From Thioclava sp. GXIMD2076 (lineage in GTDB: Bacteria > Pseudomonadota > Alphaproteobacteria > Rhodobacterales > Rhodobacteraceae): a stretch of 64,000 bases of DNA. This document shows positions 38,007-46,950 of the stretch, piece after piece. A model generated the notes under the pieces. The model did not search any database, was not told where the DNA came from, and saw nothing but the letters and a program-made list of their open reading frames with translations. Every line of letters starts with the position of its first letter. Position 1 is the first letter of the stretch. The stretch is from NCBI RefSeq assembly GCF_037949795.1, contig NZ_CP149932.1, forward strand, positions 2,655,001 through 2,719,000, in the 5' to 3' direction. The position numbers were made by a program, and so were the translations under genes.

Positions 38007-38539
38007 GCTTGTGCCCGCACACCGTTTTCCCATGCGAGAACCTGCGCCGCCATCCGGCCACGCCGCCCCTCGATCACCTTGAGGCAGACCGCCTCGCCGG
38101 GAGCCAGATCGGCAAATCCCGACCGGCGCAGAACCTCGATATGGATGAAGACATCCTCGGACCGACCGAACACATTGGCAAAGCCGAAGCCCTTGACCTT
38201 GTCGAACCATTTCACACGAACCGGTTCGAGCGGTAGATTTTCCAGATCCGCCGGCTCGGTGCCATCGAGATCCTCGATCGGCGGCACGTCATCCTCGTTT
38301 TCCGGCGGTTCGATCTGTAATACCTCGACCGCCTGACGCCCGCGCGGCGTTTTCTGCACCCTGACAGAAATCAGTGCATTATCGGCGACCGACCCCTGTC
38401 CGAAGTTCCGTAATACATTGGCATGGAGAAGGATGTCGGGCCCACCTTCCCCATCAAGAATAAACCCAAAGCCTTTGGCTGGATCGAACCACTTCACTTT
38501 ACCGCGTAGCTCGCTCAAGTCATGCACACCGTCAATCAT
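38003..38539 (-). CDS. Protein with two cold-shock domains
   Basis: A 178-aa nucleic-acid-binding protein with two CSDs, at about residues 12-75 (GKVKWFDPAKGFGFILDG) and 112-175 (VRVKWFDKVKGFGFANVFG), joined by an acidic linker (PPENEDDVPPIEDLDG). RNP1-like aromatic residues are kept in both. The start at 38539 (MIDGVHDL) is preferred because it matches the typical beginning of these alphaproteobacterial proteins; an in-frame ATG at 38605 is possible. The region upstream may be a long 5' leader. DUF192 is translated from the same message. Confidence 0.88.
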   Translation of the reverse strand: MIDGVHDLSELRGKVKWFDPAKGFGFILDGEGGPDILLHANVLRNFGQGSVADNALISVRVQKTPRGRQAVEVLQIEPPENEDDVPPIEDLDGTEPADLENLPLEPVRVKWFDKVKGFGFANVFGRSEDVFIHIEVLRRSGFADLAPGEAVCLKVIEGRRGRMAAQVLAWENGVRAQA

Positions 38540-38680
38540 GTGTAATAGATCCGTCGAATAAACCAGACACCTCGCTGCATGGCCCAATGCAGCCTGTGCT
38601 CCCATACCCTACAGGTAACGTAACTGTTTCCGAAAAAAAACGATTATTTTACCTCATTCGCAATTCACGAAGCGCGAAAT

Positions 38681-39304
38681 TCAAGGATTTAGACGCTGAA
38701 CGCTCCAATCTGACGTTGCGTCACATCTTTCCCAGCGGAAACGGTCATGCAAACGGAATGCACCATCCGCCCAAAATTCAATCTCCAGCGGAAGGATACG
38801 GAAGCCACCCCAGAACGGCGGGCGCTTGGGGTTCGGCCCTTTCAGGGCGGTGATCTTAGCCACTTCGGCCATCAGCGTCGCGCGGCTATCAAGGGGCTGG
38901 CTCTGGCGGCTCGCCCACGCGCCCAGACGGGATTTCAGCGAACGTGAGGCGTAATATTCGTCCGCCTGCGGACCATCCTCGCGCGACACGAGCCCGCGCA
39001 CCCGGATCTGGCGGCGCAGGGACTTCCAGTGCATCACGAAAGCGGCCTTACCCGCATGATCGAGCTCCTGCGCCTTGCGTGATTCGTAATTGGTGTAGAA
39101 GACGAAGGCCCCGCCAGATGCGGCATCTTGTCCTTCGATCTCCTTCAGGAGCACCATCCGCGCATTGGGCAGACCATGCGCATCGACTGTCGAAAGCGCG
39201 ATCGCGTTGGGATCGTTGATCTCTGTTCCCTCGGCCTCGGCCAGCCATGTTTTTGCAATGGCAAACGGGTCATTGCCCGCAAAAATTCCCTCGCGATCCC
39301 CCAT
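38681..39304 (-). CDS. pdxH: Pyridoxamine 5'-phosphate oxidase
   Basis: A 207-aa FMN enzyme producing pyridoxal phosphate in B6 synthesis and salvage. Family segments are present in order: [65 protein letters not shown] and the C-terminal [22 protein letters not shown] precedes the ATG. It is divergent from fabI across 176 bases. Confidence 0.95.
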   Translation of the reverse strand: MGDREGIFAGNDPFAIAKTWLAEAEGTEINDPNAIALSTVDAHGLPNARMVLLKEIEGQDAASGGAFVFYTNYESRKAQELDHAGKAAFVMHWKSLRRQIRVRGLVSREDGPQADEYYASRSLKSRLGAWASRQSQPLDSRATLMAEVAKITALKGPNPKRPPFWGGFRILPLEIEFWADGAFRLHDRFRWERCDATSDWSVQRLNP

Positions 39305-39480
39305 CGGGTCATCCTCCGTCCATCTTTATTACCGCTGCAGCGGGCATGAAGCCCCGAGGCGCGGATACCATGCCACAACTTGCGCGCAAGGGCGCGGAAT
39401 GCAAGCGCTGCACCTTGTTCTTTTGTTGCGTTTCTCTTAATGCAATCCGACATATCAGAGGGAAGCGGGGGAAACCTGAC

Positions 39481-40302
39481 ATGACCAATAACCTTATGGC
39501 AGGCAAACGCGGCCTGATCATGGGCCTGGCGAACGATAAATCCATCGCCTATGGCATTGCCAAACAACTTCGGGATGCAGGCGCGGAACTCGCCCTCTCC
39601 TATCACGGTGAAGCGCTGAAAAAACGCGTCGATCCGCTGGCCGAGCAGCTGGGCTGCGATACGGTCGTCGAATGCGATGCCTCGAATGGCGAGTCCATCG
39701 ACCAGCTCTTCGCATCGCTGAAAGAGAAATGGGGCAAGATCGATTTCCTCGTTCACGCCATCGGGTTCTCCGACAAGAACGAGCTGCGCGGCCGTTATGT
39801 CGACACCTCGCCCGAGAACTTCCGCGTCACCATGGACGTGTCGGTCTATTCCTTCACCGCTGTGTGCCGTCGTGCCGTCGAGATCATGCCCGATGGCGGC
39901 GCGCTCCTGACGCTGACCTATTACGGTGCCGAACAGGTCATGCCGCATTATAACGTGATGGGCGTCGCCAAAGCGGCTCTCGAGGCTTCGGTCAAGTATA
40001 TCGCGGAAGATGTGGGCAAGCTGGGCATCACCTGCAACTCCATTTCGGCCGGTCCGATCAAGACGCTGGCCTCCTCGGGGATCGGCGATTTCCGTTACAT
40101 CCTGAAATGGAACGAGCTGAACTCGCCGCTGCGCCGCAACGTGACGCAGGATGAGGTCGGCAAGGCCGCACTGTTCCTGCTGTCCGAGCTGGGCACCGCC
40201 ACCACCGGCGAGACGCTGCATGTAGATGCGGGTTACCATGTCGTCGGGATGAAGGCCGTGGACGCGCCCGATATCGACGTCACCACCAAGCGCAAGGACT
40301 GA
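39481..40302 (+). CDS. fabI: Enoyl-[acyl-carrier-protein] reductase (NADH)
   Basis: A 273-aa SDR-fold enzyme for the last step of each fatty-acid elongation cycle. The start at 39481 follows GGGGAA; the open frame extends to 39247 without a better start. The nucleotide loop is GLANDKSIAYGIA, and the active site Tyr157 and Lys164 lie in YNVMGVAKAALE, the Tyr-x6-Lys spacing specific to FabI. The target of triclosan-type inhibitors. A LysE gene starts four bases after its stop. Confidence 0.95.
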   Translation: MTNNLMAGKRGLIMGLANDKSIAYGIAKQLRDAGAELALSYHGEALKKRVDPLAEQLGCDTVVECDASNGESIDQLFASLKEKWGKIDFLVHAIGFSDKNELRGRYVDTSPENFRVTMDVSVYSFTAVCRRAVEIMPDGGALLTLTYYGAEQVMPHYNVMGVAKAALEASVKYIAEDVGKLGITCNSISAGPIKTLASSGIGDFRYILKWNELNSPLRRNVTQDEVGKAALFLLSELGTATTGETLHVDAGYHVVGMKAVDAPDIDVTTKRKD

Positions 40303-40306
40303 GCCT

Positions 40307-40918
40307 GTGCTCGGGGTTCTGGGCGCGATCTATCTGGTCCATCTGGCCGCGGCGATCTCGCCCGGCCCGGCGGTCCTGCTCTGCGCCCGGACCAGCCTGC
40401 GTGAAGGCTTCCTGCGCGGCACTTGGCTGGCGGTCGGCATCGGGATCGGTGCCTGCATCTGGGCCATTGCCGCGCTCTTCGGGCTGGCGCTGCTGTTCAA
40501 GGTGGCGCCTGCCCTGCTGACCGCGCTGAAATTCGCGGGTGCGGTCTATCTGATCTATCTGGCGATCAAAATGTGGCGCCATGCGTCCGAGCCGCTGGCC
40601 GATCTCCCCGAAACCGAAGCCCCGCGCAATGCAGCAGGGCTGGTCTGGCTCGGGATCGCCACACAACTTGCCAATCCCAAACCCGCGGTGTTCTTCGGGA
40701 CCATATTCCTGACCTTCGTGCCGCCGCAGGCCCCGCCTTGGGTCTATGTCGCGATCATCGGCATCGTGTTTTTCAATGATGCGGGCTGGAATGTGATCGT
40801 CTCGCGGATCTTCTCGCTCGAACGCACGCGCCGCGCCTATCTGGGTCTCAAAACCACAATCGACCGCGTTTTTGGCGGTCTCCTTGGCCTGCTCGGCCTC
40901 AAACTCGCCATTAGCTGA
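40307..40918 (+). CDS. LysE/RhtB family exporter
   Basis: A 203-aa inner-membrane protein starting at GTG, with AAGGA inside the end of fabI. It has five or six hydrophobic helices and the family signature SPGPAVLLCARTSLREGF near the N-terminus. Members export amino acids or related metabolites; the substrate here is not evident. Likely co-transcribed with fabI and gpt. Confidence 0.9.
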   Translation: MLGVLGAIYLVHLAAAISPGPAVLLCARTSLREGFLRGTWLAVGIGIGACIWAIAALFGLALLFKVAPALLTALKFAGAVYLIYLAIKMWRHASEPLADLPETEAPRNAAGLVWLGIATQLANPKPAVFFGTIFLTFVPPQAPPWVYVAIIGIVFFNDAGWNVIVSRIFSLERTRRAYLGLKTTIDRVFGGLLGLLGLKLAIS

Positions 40919-40930
40919 GAGGATACCCTC

Positions 40931-41437
40931 ATGACCCGCCTGCCCCATGAAAAAGGCTTCCATATCAGCTGGGACCAGATCCACCGCGATGCCCGCGCGC
41001 TGGCATGGCGTCTGGATGGCAAGGGCCCGATCGAGGGCAACTGGAAGGCAGTTGTAGGCATCACCCGCGGGGGGCTCGTGCCCGCGATGATCATGGCGCG
41101 CGAGCTGGACATCCGCACCGTCGATACGATCTCTGTCAAAAGCTACAACCATCAGGCCCGGACCGAACCGCATGTGATCAAGCCACCGCAGGCCGATATC
41201 ATGGGCGCGGATGGTGAAGGCGTTCTGATCGTGGATGATCTCGTCGATACGGGCCGCACGCTGGAACTGGTGCGCACGCTCTATCCCAAGGCGCATTTCG
41301 CCACGATCTACGCAAAACCGATGGGTGTGCCGATGGTCGACAGCTATGTGACCGAGGTCAGCCAGGATACATGGATCTTCTTCCCGTGGGATATGGCGCT
41401 GCAATATGTCGAGCCCTATCGCGGCACGGATGCCTGA
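40931..41437 (+). CDS. gpt: Xanthine(-guanine) phosphoribosyltransferase
   Basis: A 168-aa purine salvage enzyme. The PRPP-binding motif is [15 protein letters not shown], with the upstream substrate loop [19 protein letters not shown]. The C-terminal WIFFPWD is characteristic of the Gpt type. GAGAGG precedes the ATG and the gap to the LysE gene is 12 bases, suggesting a shared message. A bidirectional palindrome follows. Confidence 0.93.
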   Translation: MTRLPHEKGFHISWDQIHRDARALAWRLDGKGPIEGNWKAVVGITRGGLVPAMIMARELDIRTVDTISVKSYNHQARTEPHVIKPPQADIMGADGEGVLIVDDLVDTGRTLELVRTLYPKAHFATIYAKPMGVPMVDSYVTEVSQDTWIFFPWDMALQYVEPYRGTDA

Positions 41438-41454
41438 GACGCTCGACTGAGATT

Positions 41455-41478
41455 ATTTCCTGACTGTAGTCAGGAAAT
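41455..41478. terminator. Bidirectional terminator-like palindrome
   Basis: Perfect 11-base arms ATTTCCTGACT / AGTCAGGAAAT around GT between convergent gpt and the DUF4174 gene. It touches the stop of the minus-strand gene. Confidence 0.65.
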
Positions 41479-41939
41479 CAGCCCTTCATCTCACGCTGGC
41501 GCATTGGCATGGCATCGATCGTCGAAAACAGCTCGCTGACGCCCAGCGGGCTGTCCTGATTGACCTTGATCCCGCCATCCTTACCGACCAGCACAACGCG
41601 GAATCCCTCGGGGTTGCCGAGCGCGTCCCTCAGCGCGGAGGCTGATCCATCGGCCTCGGACAGAACCACGATGTCCCGATCCTTAAGTTCTGAGGCTGCG
41701 GATTTCAGATTGGTCATCTGGATCCTGTAGGCCGGATCGGCAGGATCATCGGCCAGCACGATCACCGGACGGGCCTTCCAGCGCAACCCGTCAAGGCTGT
41801 CATTGGTGCTGGTCAGGGTTACAAAATTGCTTGCCTGCTGCGCGTCTGCCCCACCGACAGCGGACATGATCCCCCAAGTCGATGCGGCGACAGCGGCAGC
41901 ATAGGCAATCGGGCGTGCGGCATTGGGTAGATGAGGCAT
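41478..41939 (-). CDS. DUF4174 domain protein, exported
   Basis: A 153-aa protein. The start at 41939 has GGAG seven bases upstream and gives a signal peptide (about residues 1-34, cleavage after ADA). The DUF4174 core runs from LDGLRWKARPVIVLADDPAD through LKDRDIVVLSE and VVLVGKDGGIKV to the conserved end LFSTIDAMPMRQREMKG. The domain resembles a thioredoxin-like fold without its CxxC. Function is unknown. Confidence 0.88.
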   Translation of the reverse strand: MPHLPNAARPIAYAAAVAASTWGIMSAVGGADAQQASNFVTLTSTNDSLDGLRWKARPVIVLADDPADPAYRIQMTNLKSAASELKDRDIVVLSEADGSASALRDALGNPEGFRVVLVGKDGGIKVNQDSPLGVSELFSTIDAMPMRQREMKG

Positions 41940-42204
41940 GGGCAATCTCCGAATTGGCTCCAAATTATCTTCCGTCGAGGCTCTGACCAGCAAGCAGCGG
42001 CGACTCACATCATGGCCACTCACGTCAGGTAAGTCTGTCATCACAACGTGACAAAAGCCCGAATTGTTCATTTTCAATTTGAGTTTTCTCGGAAAAACGC
42101 GAGGGCGCTACCGACATGGGCAAAAAATGCGCAGAACGGGTGGCACTTGGCCTTGTGCTTACGGGGGCAAGCTGCTCAGGTATGCGCAAGTTTACGAGGA
42201 TAAG

Positions 42205-43386
42205 ATGACACTCACGCCCCTTGCTCCGCCCATGGCCGCCACTTTCGCTCCGCCGGTGATGGAGGCGCGGCGCTGGCTCGAGGGTGTGACCTTCCCCGCA
42301 GATCGCCCTTTGATCAATGTCTCGCAGGCAGCGCCCGTGGCCGCGCCCCCCGAAGGGCTGCGCCGCGCGATTGCCGATGCGGCGATGACGCAGACCGAGG
42401 CGCATCTCTACGGCCCCGTGCTGGGGATGCCCGAGCTGCGCACCGAGCTGGCCGCCCAATGGTCCAAAGCCTATGGCGGCACGATCAGGGACAGCAATGT
42501 CGCCATCACCCAGGGCTGCAATCAGGCCTTTGCCGCCGCGATGTCGACGCTTGCGGCACCGGGAGACGAGGTGATCCTGCCGACGCCCTGGTATTTCAAT
42601 CATAAGATGTGGTGCGATATGGCTTCGGTCACGGCCGTGCCCCTGGCCACCGGTGCGGATCTGTTGCCCGACCCCGAGAAAGCCCGCGCCCTGATCACCC
42701 CGCGCACCCGTGCCATCATCCTGATCACGCCCAATAATCCGGGCGGGGTGGAATATCCGCCGGCCCTCGTGCAGGCCTTCATGGATCTGGCGCGTGACCA
42801 CCGGATTGCGCTGATCCTCGACGAGACCTATCGCGATTTCGACAGCCGCGAGACCCGCCCGCATGAGCTGTTCACCGATCCCGATTGGGGCGACACGCTG
42901 ATCCATCTCTATTCCTTCTCCAAGGCCTACCGCCTGACCGGCCACCGCGTCGGCGCGATGGTGGCCTCCGAGGCGCGTCTGGCCGAGGTCGAGAAATTCC
43001 TCGACACCGTGGCCATCTGCGCAGGCCAGCTGGGCCAGATCGGCGCGCTCTGGGGGATGCGCAATCTGGGCGATTGGGTCGCGGGCGAACGCGCCGAGAT
43101 CCTTGCCCGCCGTCAGGCGATGGTCGAGGGGTTCAAATGGCTCAACGGCTGGCGGCTGATGGGCTGTGGCGCCTATTTCGCCTATGTCGAGCATCCGTTC
43201 ACGCTCGATGCGCCCGATGCGGCCCGCGAGCTGGTCAGACAGGCCGGCGTCCTCCTGCTGCCCGGAACGATGTTCATGCCCGAAACCGATGCCTCGGGCA
43301 AACGCCAGTTCCGCATCGCCTTTGCCAATGTCGATGCACAAGGTATTTCGACCCTGATGGACCGGCTGAGCACCGTCTCGCTCTAA
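42205..43386 (+). CDS. Class I/II pyridoxal-phosphate aminotransferase
   Basis: A 393-aa fold-type I enzyme. The start at 42205 has GAGGA upstream; the frame is open further 5' without a ribosome site. PLP contacts are visible: ITPNNPGG (Asn), ILDETYRDF (Asp and Tyr) and the Schiff-base Lys240 in SFSKAYRLTGHRVG. It transfers an amino group between an amino acid and a 2-oxo acid; the specific pair is not evident. It stands alone between unrelated genes. Confidence 0.92.
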   Translation: MTLTPLAPPMAATFAPPVMEARRWLEGVTFPADRPLINVSQAAPVAAPPEGLRRAIADAAMTQTEAHLYGPVLGMPELRTELAAQWSKAYGGTIRDSNVAITQGCNQAFAAAMSTLAAPGDEVILPTPWYFNHKMWCDMASVTAVPLATGADLLPDPEKARALITPRTRAIILITPNNPGGVEYPPALVQAFMDLARDHRIALILDETYRDFDSRETRPHELFTDPDWGDTLIHLYSFSKAYRLTGHRVGAMVASEARLAEVEKFLDTVAICAGQLGQIGALWGMRNLGDWVAGERAEILARRQAMVEGFKWLNGWRLMGCGAYFAYVEHPFTLDAPDAARELVRQAGVLLLPGTMFMPETDASGKRQFRIAFANVDAQGISTLMDRLSTVSL

Positions 43387-43509
43387 GGAAAACTCTGAAT
43401 TCCCCGCGAGCAGACGGCCTTGCAGGGCCGGAATGCTTGCGGGCTTGATGAGTTGCGCCTAAACACCACCCAACACACTGACAGGCATGCCCCCCGGGCG
43501 GAGGAACTG

Positions 43510-45366
43510 ATGGCAAACAAGCTGCGCACCCATGGCAAGAATACCGTGGTCTGGATTCTGCTCGGACTGATCGTGATTGGCCTGATCGGCTTCTCTGCCA
43601 GCAATTTCGGCACGAGCACCGGCTCGATCGGCTCGGTGGGCGACACCAAGATCTCGACCAATGACTATGCCCGCGCGCTGCAGCGCGAACAGAACCAGAT
43701 GCAGCAACAGACCGGTCAGGCGATGAGCTTCCAGCAGTTCGAGATGTATGGTCTGGACCGCCGCGTGCAGGGTCAGCTCTTTGGTCAGGCCGCCTTCGAG
43801 AACGCCGCCGACAAGATCGGCATCTCGATCAGCGATGACGAGCTTGCCAAGCAGATCCAGCAAATTCAGGGTTTCCAGAATGCCGCCGGTGATTTCGACC
43901 GCAACACCTACCAGATGGCGCTGCGCAATCAGGGCATGAAGGAGCGTGAATTCGAGCAGAAGCTGCGCGCCGAAGTCTCGCGCTCGATCCTGCAAAGCGC
44001 CGTTGTGTCGGGCGTCCATGCACCGGATGCCGAGGTGAATGCCTACGCAGAATATATGGGCCAGACCCGCAGCGTGGCCTGGGCCGAGGTCACCAAATCC
44101 GATCTGACCCAGCCTGTGCCCGCCCCCACCGAGGACGCGCTGAAGACATATCACGACGAGCATTCGGATGACTTCATGTCGCCCGAGACCAAGAAGATCA
44201 CCTATGTCTGGATCTCGCCCGACATGCTGGCCGACAAGGTCAAACTGTCTGACGACGACCTGAAAGCCGAATACAATTCCCGCATCGAGGAATTCCAGCA
44301 GCCCGAGCGCCGTCTGCTCGACCGTCTGGTCTATCCCGATATGGATGCCGCCAAAGCCGCCCGTGCGGCCTTTGATGATGGCTCCAAGGATTTCGAGGCG
44401 CTGGCCAAGGATCGCGGCCTGACGCTGCAGGATACCGATATGGGCGATATGGCCGAGGATGATCTGGGCGATGCGGGCAAGGAGATCTTTGCCGCCGATA
44501 AGGGCGCGGTCATCGGCCCCGTCGAGACCGATCTGGGCCCTGCCCTTTACCGTGTGAACGGGGTTCTGCCTGCCAATAACCGCAGCTTCGACGAGGTAAA
44601 GAGCGAGCTGGGCGAAAGCGCCCGCGATGCCGCTGCCCGCAAGATGATCGAGGACGAGCGCAGCAAGCTCGAGGATGAAGTCGCAGGCGGTGCCACGCTC
44701 GAGGATATCGCCAAAGATACCGATATGCAGCTGGGCACCATCGAATATAGCGAGGACAGCTCCGAAGGCATCGCGGGCTATGACGCCTTCCGCAAAGCGG
44801 CCGCCCAGATCAAATCCGACGATTTCGCCGAGCTGACCGAGCTGGATGATGGTGGCCTCTTCGCGATGCGCCTCGATGGCACGACGCCCGCCGCCGTGAT
44901 CCCCTTCGACAAATCCCGCGATCAGGTCCAGGCCGCATGGGAGGCCGAGAAGCTTCTAGAGGCCAAACAGGCCCGTGCCGACGAGGCCGTGAAAGCCGTC
45001 ACCGACCAACCCGACACCCAACTCTCGGCCACCGGGCTTCTGACCACCGAAAGCGGCAATCTGGCGCGGGGCGCCTATGTCAAGGGCCTCTCGCCTGCCG
45101 CCCTGCAACAGGCCTTCACGCTCGATCTGAACGCGGCCGCCAAGGTCACCGATGGCGAGAAGGTCTTCGTTGTGCGCCCCGTCAAGATCACCAAACCCGA
45201 TCTGAAAGATGATGCGACCGCCAAGATGGTGGAGAACCTGCGCAATCAGGTCTCGCAATCGCTGGCCGGTGACATGGTCGATCTCTATGCCACCGCGATC
45301 CAGAACGAGGATGGCATGCAGATAAATTCCACCGCCATCAACGGCGTCAACGCGCAGATGCGCTGA
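43510..45366 (+). CDS. PpiD-like membrane-anchored peptidyl-prolyl isomerase/chaperone
   Basis: A 618-aa periplasmic folding factor. The start at 43510 has GAGGAA upstream. One TM anchor lies at about 12-32 (VVWILLGLIVIGLIGFSASN), then a SurA-type N-terminal helical chaperone domain (about 40-190), a parvulin-like PPIase segment (about 230-370) and a C-terminal helical region rich in Asp, Ala and Lys. It lies 35 bases before trpE, an arrangement I associate with Rhodobacterales. It is acidic and rich in coiled-coil-like helices, as PpiD relatives are. Confidence 0.9.
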   Translation: MANKLRTHGKNTVVWILLGLIVIGLIGFSASNFGTSTGSIGSVGDTKISTNDYARALQREQNQMQQQTGQAMSFQQFEMYGLDRRVQGQLFGQAAFENAADKIGISISDDELAKQIQQIQGFQNAAGDFDRNTYQMALRNQGMKEREFEQKLRAEVSRSILQSAVVSGVHAPDAEVNAYAEYMGQTRSVAWAEVTKSDLTQPVPAPTEDALKTYHDEHSDDFMSPETKKITYVWISPDMLADKVKLSDDDLKAEYNSRIEEFQQPERRLLDRLVYPDMDAAKAARAAFDDGSKDFEALAKDRGLTLQDTDMGDMAEDDLGDAGKEIFAADKGAVIGPVETDLGPALYRVNGVLPANNRSFDEVKSELGESARDAAARKMIEDERSKLEDEVAGGATLEDIAKDTDMQLGTIEYSEDSSEGIAGYDAFRKAAAQIKSDDFAELTELDDGGLFAMRLDGTTPAAVIPFDKSRDQVQAAWEAEKLLEAKQARADEAVKAVTDQPDTQLSATGLLTTESGNLARGAYVKGLSPAALQQAFTLDLNAAAKVTDGEKVFVVRPVKITKPDLKDDATAKMVENLRNQVSQSLAGDMVDLYATAIQNEDGMQINSTAINGVNAQMR

Positions 45367-45401
45367 CGCCACCCATTACCCAAAGCCTGAGGAGGTTCGA
45401 C

Positions 45402-46907
45402 ATGGTTGCCCTATTCCCGTCTTTCGAGGCGTTCGACTCCGGCTGGCAAGACGGTAAGAACCAACTGGTCTATGCGCGTCTGGCGGCAGATCTCGATACG
45501 CCCGTCTCGCTGATGCTCAAACTCACCGATGCGTCGAAAAACAGCTTCATGCTGGAATCGGTCACCGGTGGCGAGGTGCGCGGGCGCTATTCCTTTGTCG
45601 GTATGAAACCCGATGTGATCTGGGAATGTCGTGGCGAGACCGCGCGGATCAACCGTTCGGCGCGTTTCGAGGAGACCTTCGAGACGCTCGACGGTCACCC
45701 GCTCGACAGCCTGCGCGCGCTGATTGCGGAAAGCCGCATCGACATGCCCAAAGACCTGCCTGCAGGGGCCGCCGGCCTTTACGGCTATCTTGGCTACGAC
45801 ATGATCCGCCTGGTCGAGAAACTGCCCGATGTGAACCCCGATCCGCTGGGCGTGCCGGATGCGGTGCTGATGCGCCCGTCGGTGATTGCCGTCCTTGATG
45901 GCGTGAAGGGAGAGGTCATCCTCTGTGCGCCCGCATGGACCGGCTCGGGCCTTTCGGCCAAGGCCGCCTATGCGCAGGCCGCCGAACGGGTGATGGACGC
46001 GCTGCGCGATCTGGACCGCACCCCCAACCAGCCCCGTGAAATGGGCGAGAACTTTGCCGTGGGCGAGCTGCGCTCGAACTTCACCCGCGAGGGCTATATG
46101 GCCGCGGTCGAGAAGGCCAAGGACTATATCCGCGCAGGCGATATCTTCCAATGCGTCCCCGCTCAGCGGTGGTCGGCCGATTTCCCGCTGCCGCCCTTCT
46201 CACTCTATCGCTCGCTGCGCCGCACCAACCCCTCGCCCTTCATGTTCTATCTGAATTTCGGCGGGTTCCAGATCGTGGGCGCCTCGCCCGAGATCCTCGT
46301 GCGGGTGCGCGATGGCGAGGTGACGATCCGTCCCATCGCGGGCACCCGTCCGCGGGGTGCGACGCCCGAGGCCGATCGTGCGCTGGAAGCCGATCTCTTG
46401 TCGGACAAGAAGGAACTGGCCGAGCATCTGATGCTGCTGGATTTGGGGCGCAACGATGTGGGGCGCGTGGCCAAGATCGGCACCGTCCATCCGACCGAGA
46501 AATTCATCATCGAGCGCTACAGCCACGTCATGCATATCGTGTCCAATGTGGTAGGCGAGATCTCGGACGAGCATGACGCGCTCTCGGCGCTGCTGGCAGG
46601 GCTGCCTGCGGGCACCGTGTCGGGGGCGCCCAAGGTCCGCGCGATGCAGATCATCGACGAGCTGGAACCCGAGAAGCGCGGGATCTATGGCGGCGGCGTG
46701 GGCTATTTTGCGGCCAATGGCGAGATGGATATGTGCATCGCGCTACGCACGGCGGTGGTGAAGGACCAGACGCTCTATATCCAGGCCGGGGGCGGTGTCG
46801 TCTATGACAGCGATCCGGCGGCGGAATACGAGGAAACCGTCAATAAATCCAAGGCCCTGCGCAAGGCGGCCGAGGATGCCGGTCTCTTCGCCCATCGCGG
46901 CAATTGA
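45402..46907 (+). CDS. trpE: Anthranilate synthase component I
   Basis: A 501-aa chorismate-using enzyme for the first committed step of tryptophan synthesis. AGGAGG precedes the ATG. The N-terminal allosteric (tryptophan-binding) part has LLKLTDASKNSFMLES-like text around residues 30-50. The catalytic core contains FQIVGASPEILVRV, RPIAGTRPRG, LMLLDLGRNDVGRV, LPAGTVSGAPKVRAMQIIDE and IQAGGGVVYDSDP. TrpG is encoded 1.8 kb away after a minus-strand gene. I see no leader peptide or attenuator. Confidence 0.96.
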   Translation: MVALFPSFEAFDSGWQDGKNQLVYARLAADLDTPVSLMLKLTDASKNSFMLESVTGGEVRGRYSFVGMKPDVIWECRGETARINRSARFEETFETLDGHPLDSLRALIAESRIDMPKDLPAGAAGLYGYLGYDMIRLVEKLPDVNPDPLGVPDAVLMRPSVIAVLDGVKGEVILCAPAWTGSGLSAKAAYAQAAERVMDALRDLDRTPNQPREMGENFAVGELRSNFTREGYMAAVEKAKDYIRAGDIFQCVPAQRWSADFPLPPFSLYRSLRRTNPSPFMFYLNFGGFQIVGASPEILVRVRDGEVTIRPIAGTRPRGATPEADRALEADLLSDKKELAEHLMLLDLGRNDVGRVAKIGTVHPTEKFIIERYSHVMHIVSNVVGEISDEHDALSALLAGLPAGTVSGAPKVRAMQIIDELEPEKRGIYGGGVGYFAANGEMDMCIALRTAVVKDQTLYIQAGGGVVYDSDPAAEYEETVNKSKALRKAAEDAGLFAHRGN

Positions 46908-46913
46908 ACAACG

Positions 46914-46940
46914 AAAGGCCCGCAGCGCGCGGGCCTTTTT
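46914..46940. terminator. Bidirectional terminator
   Basis: AAAGGCCCGC pairs with GCGGGCCTTT around a short loop, followed by TTTTT, between convergent trpE and the deacetylase-like gene. Confidence 0.85.
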
Positions 46941-46950
46941 GCTGTCTGGC

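Noticed and set aside
45367..45401. Attenuator or leader peptide before trpE
   Set aside because: The gap is only 35 bases and holds a ribosome site but no Trp-rich reading frame or paired hairpins.
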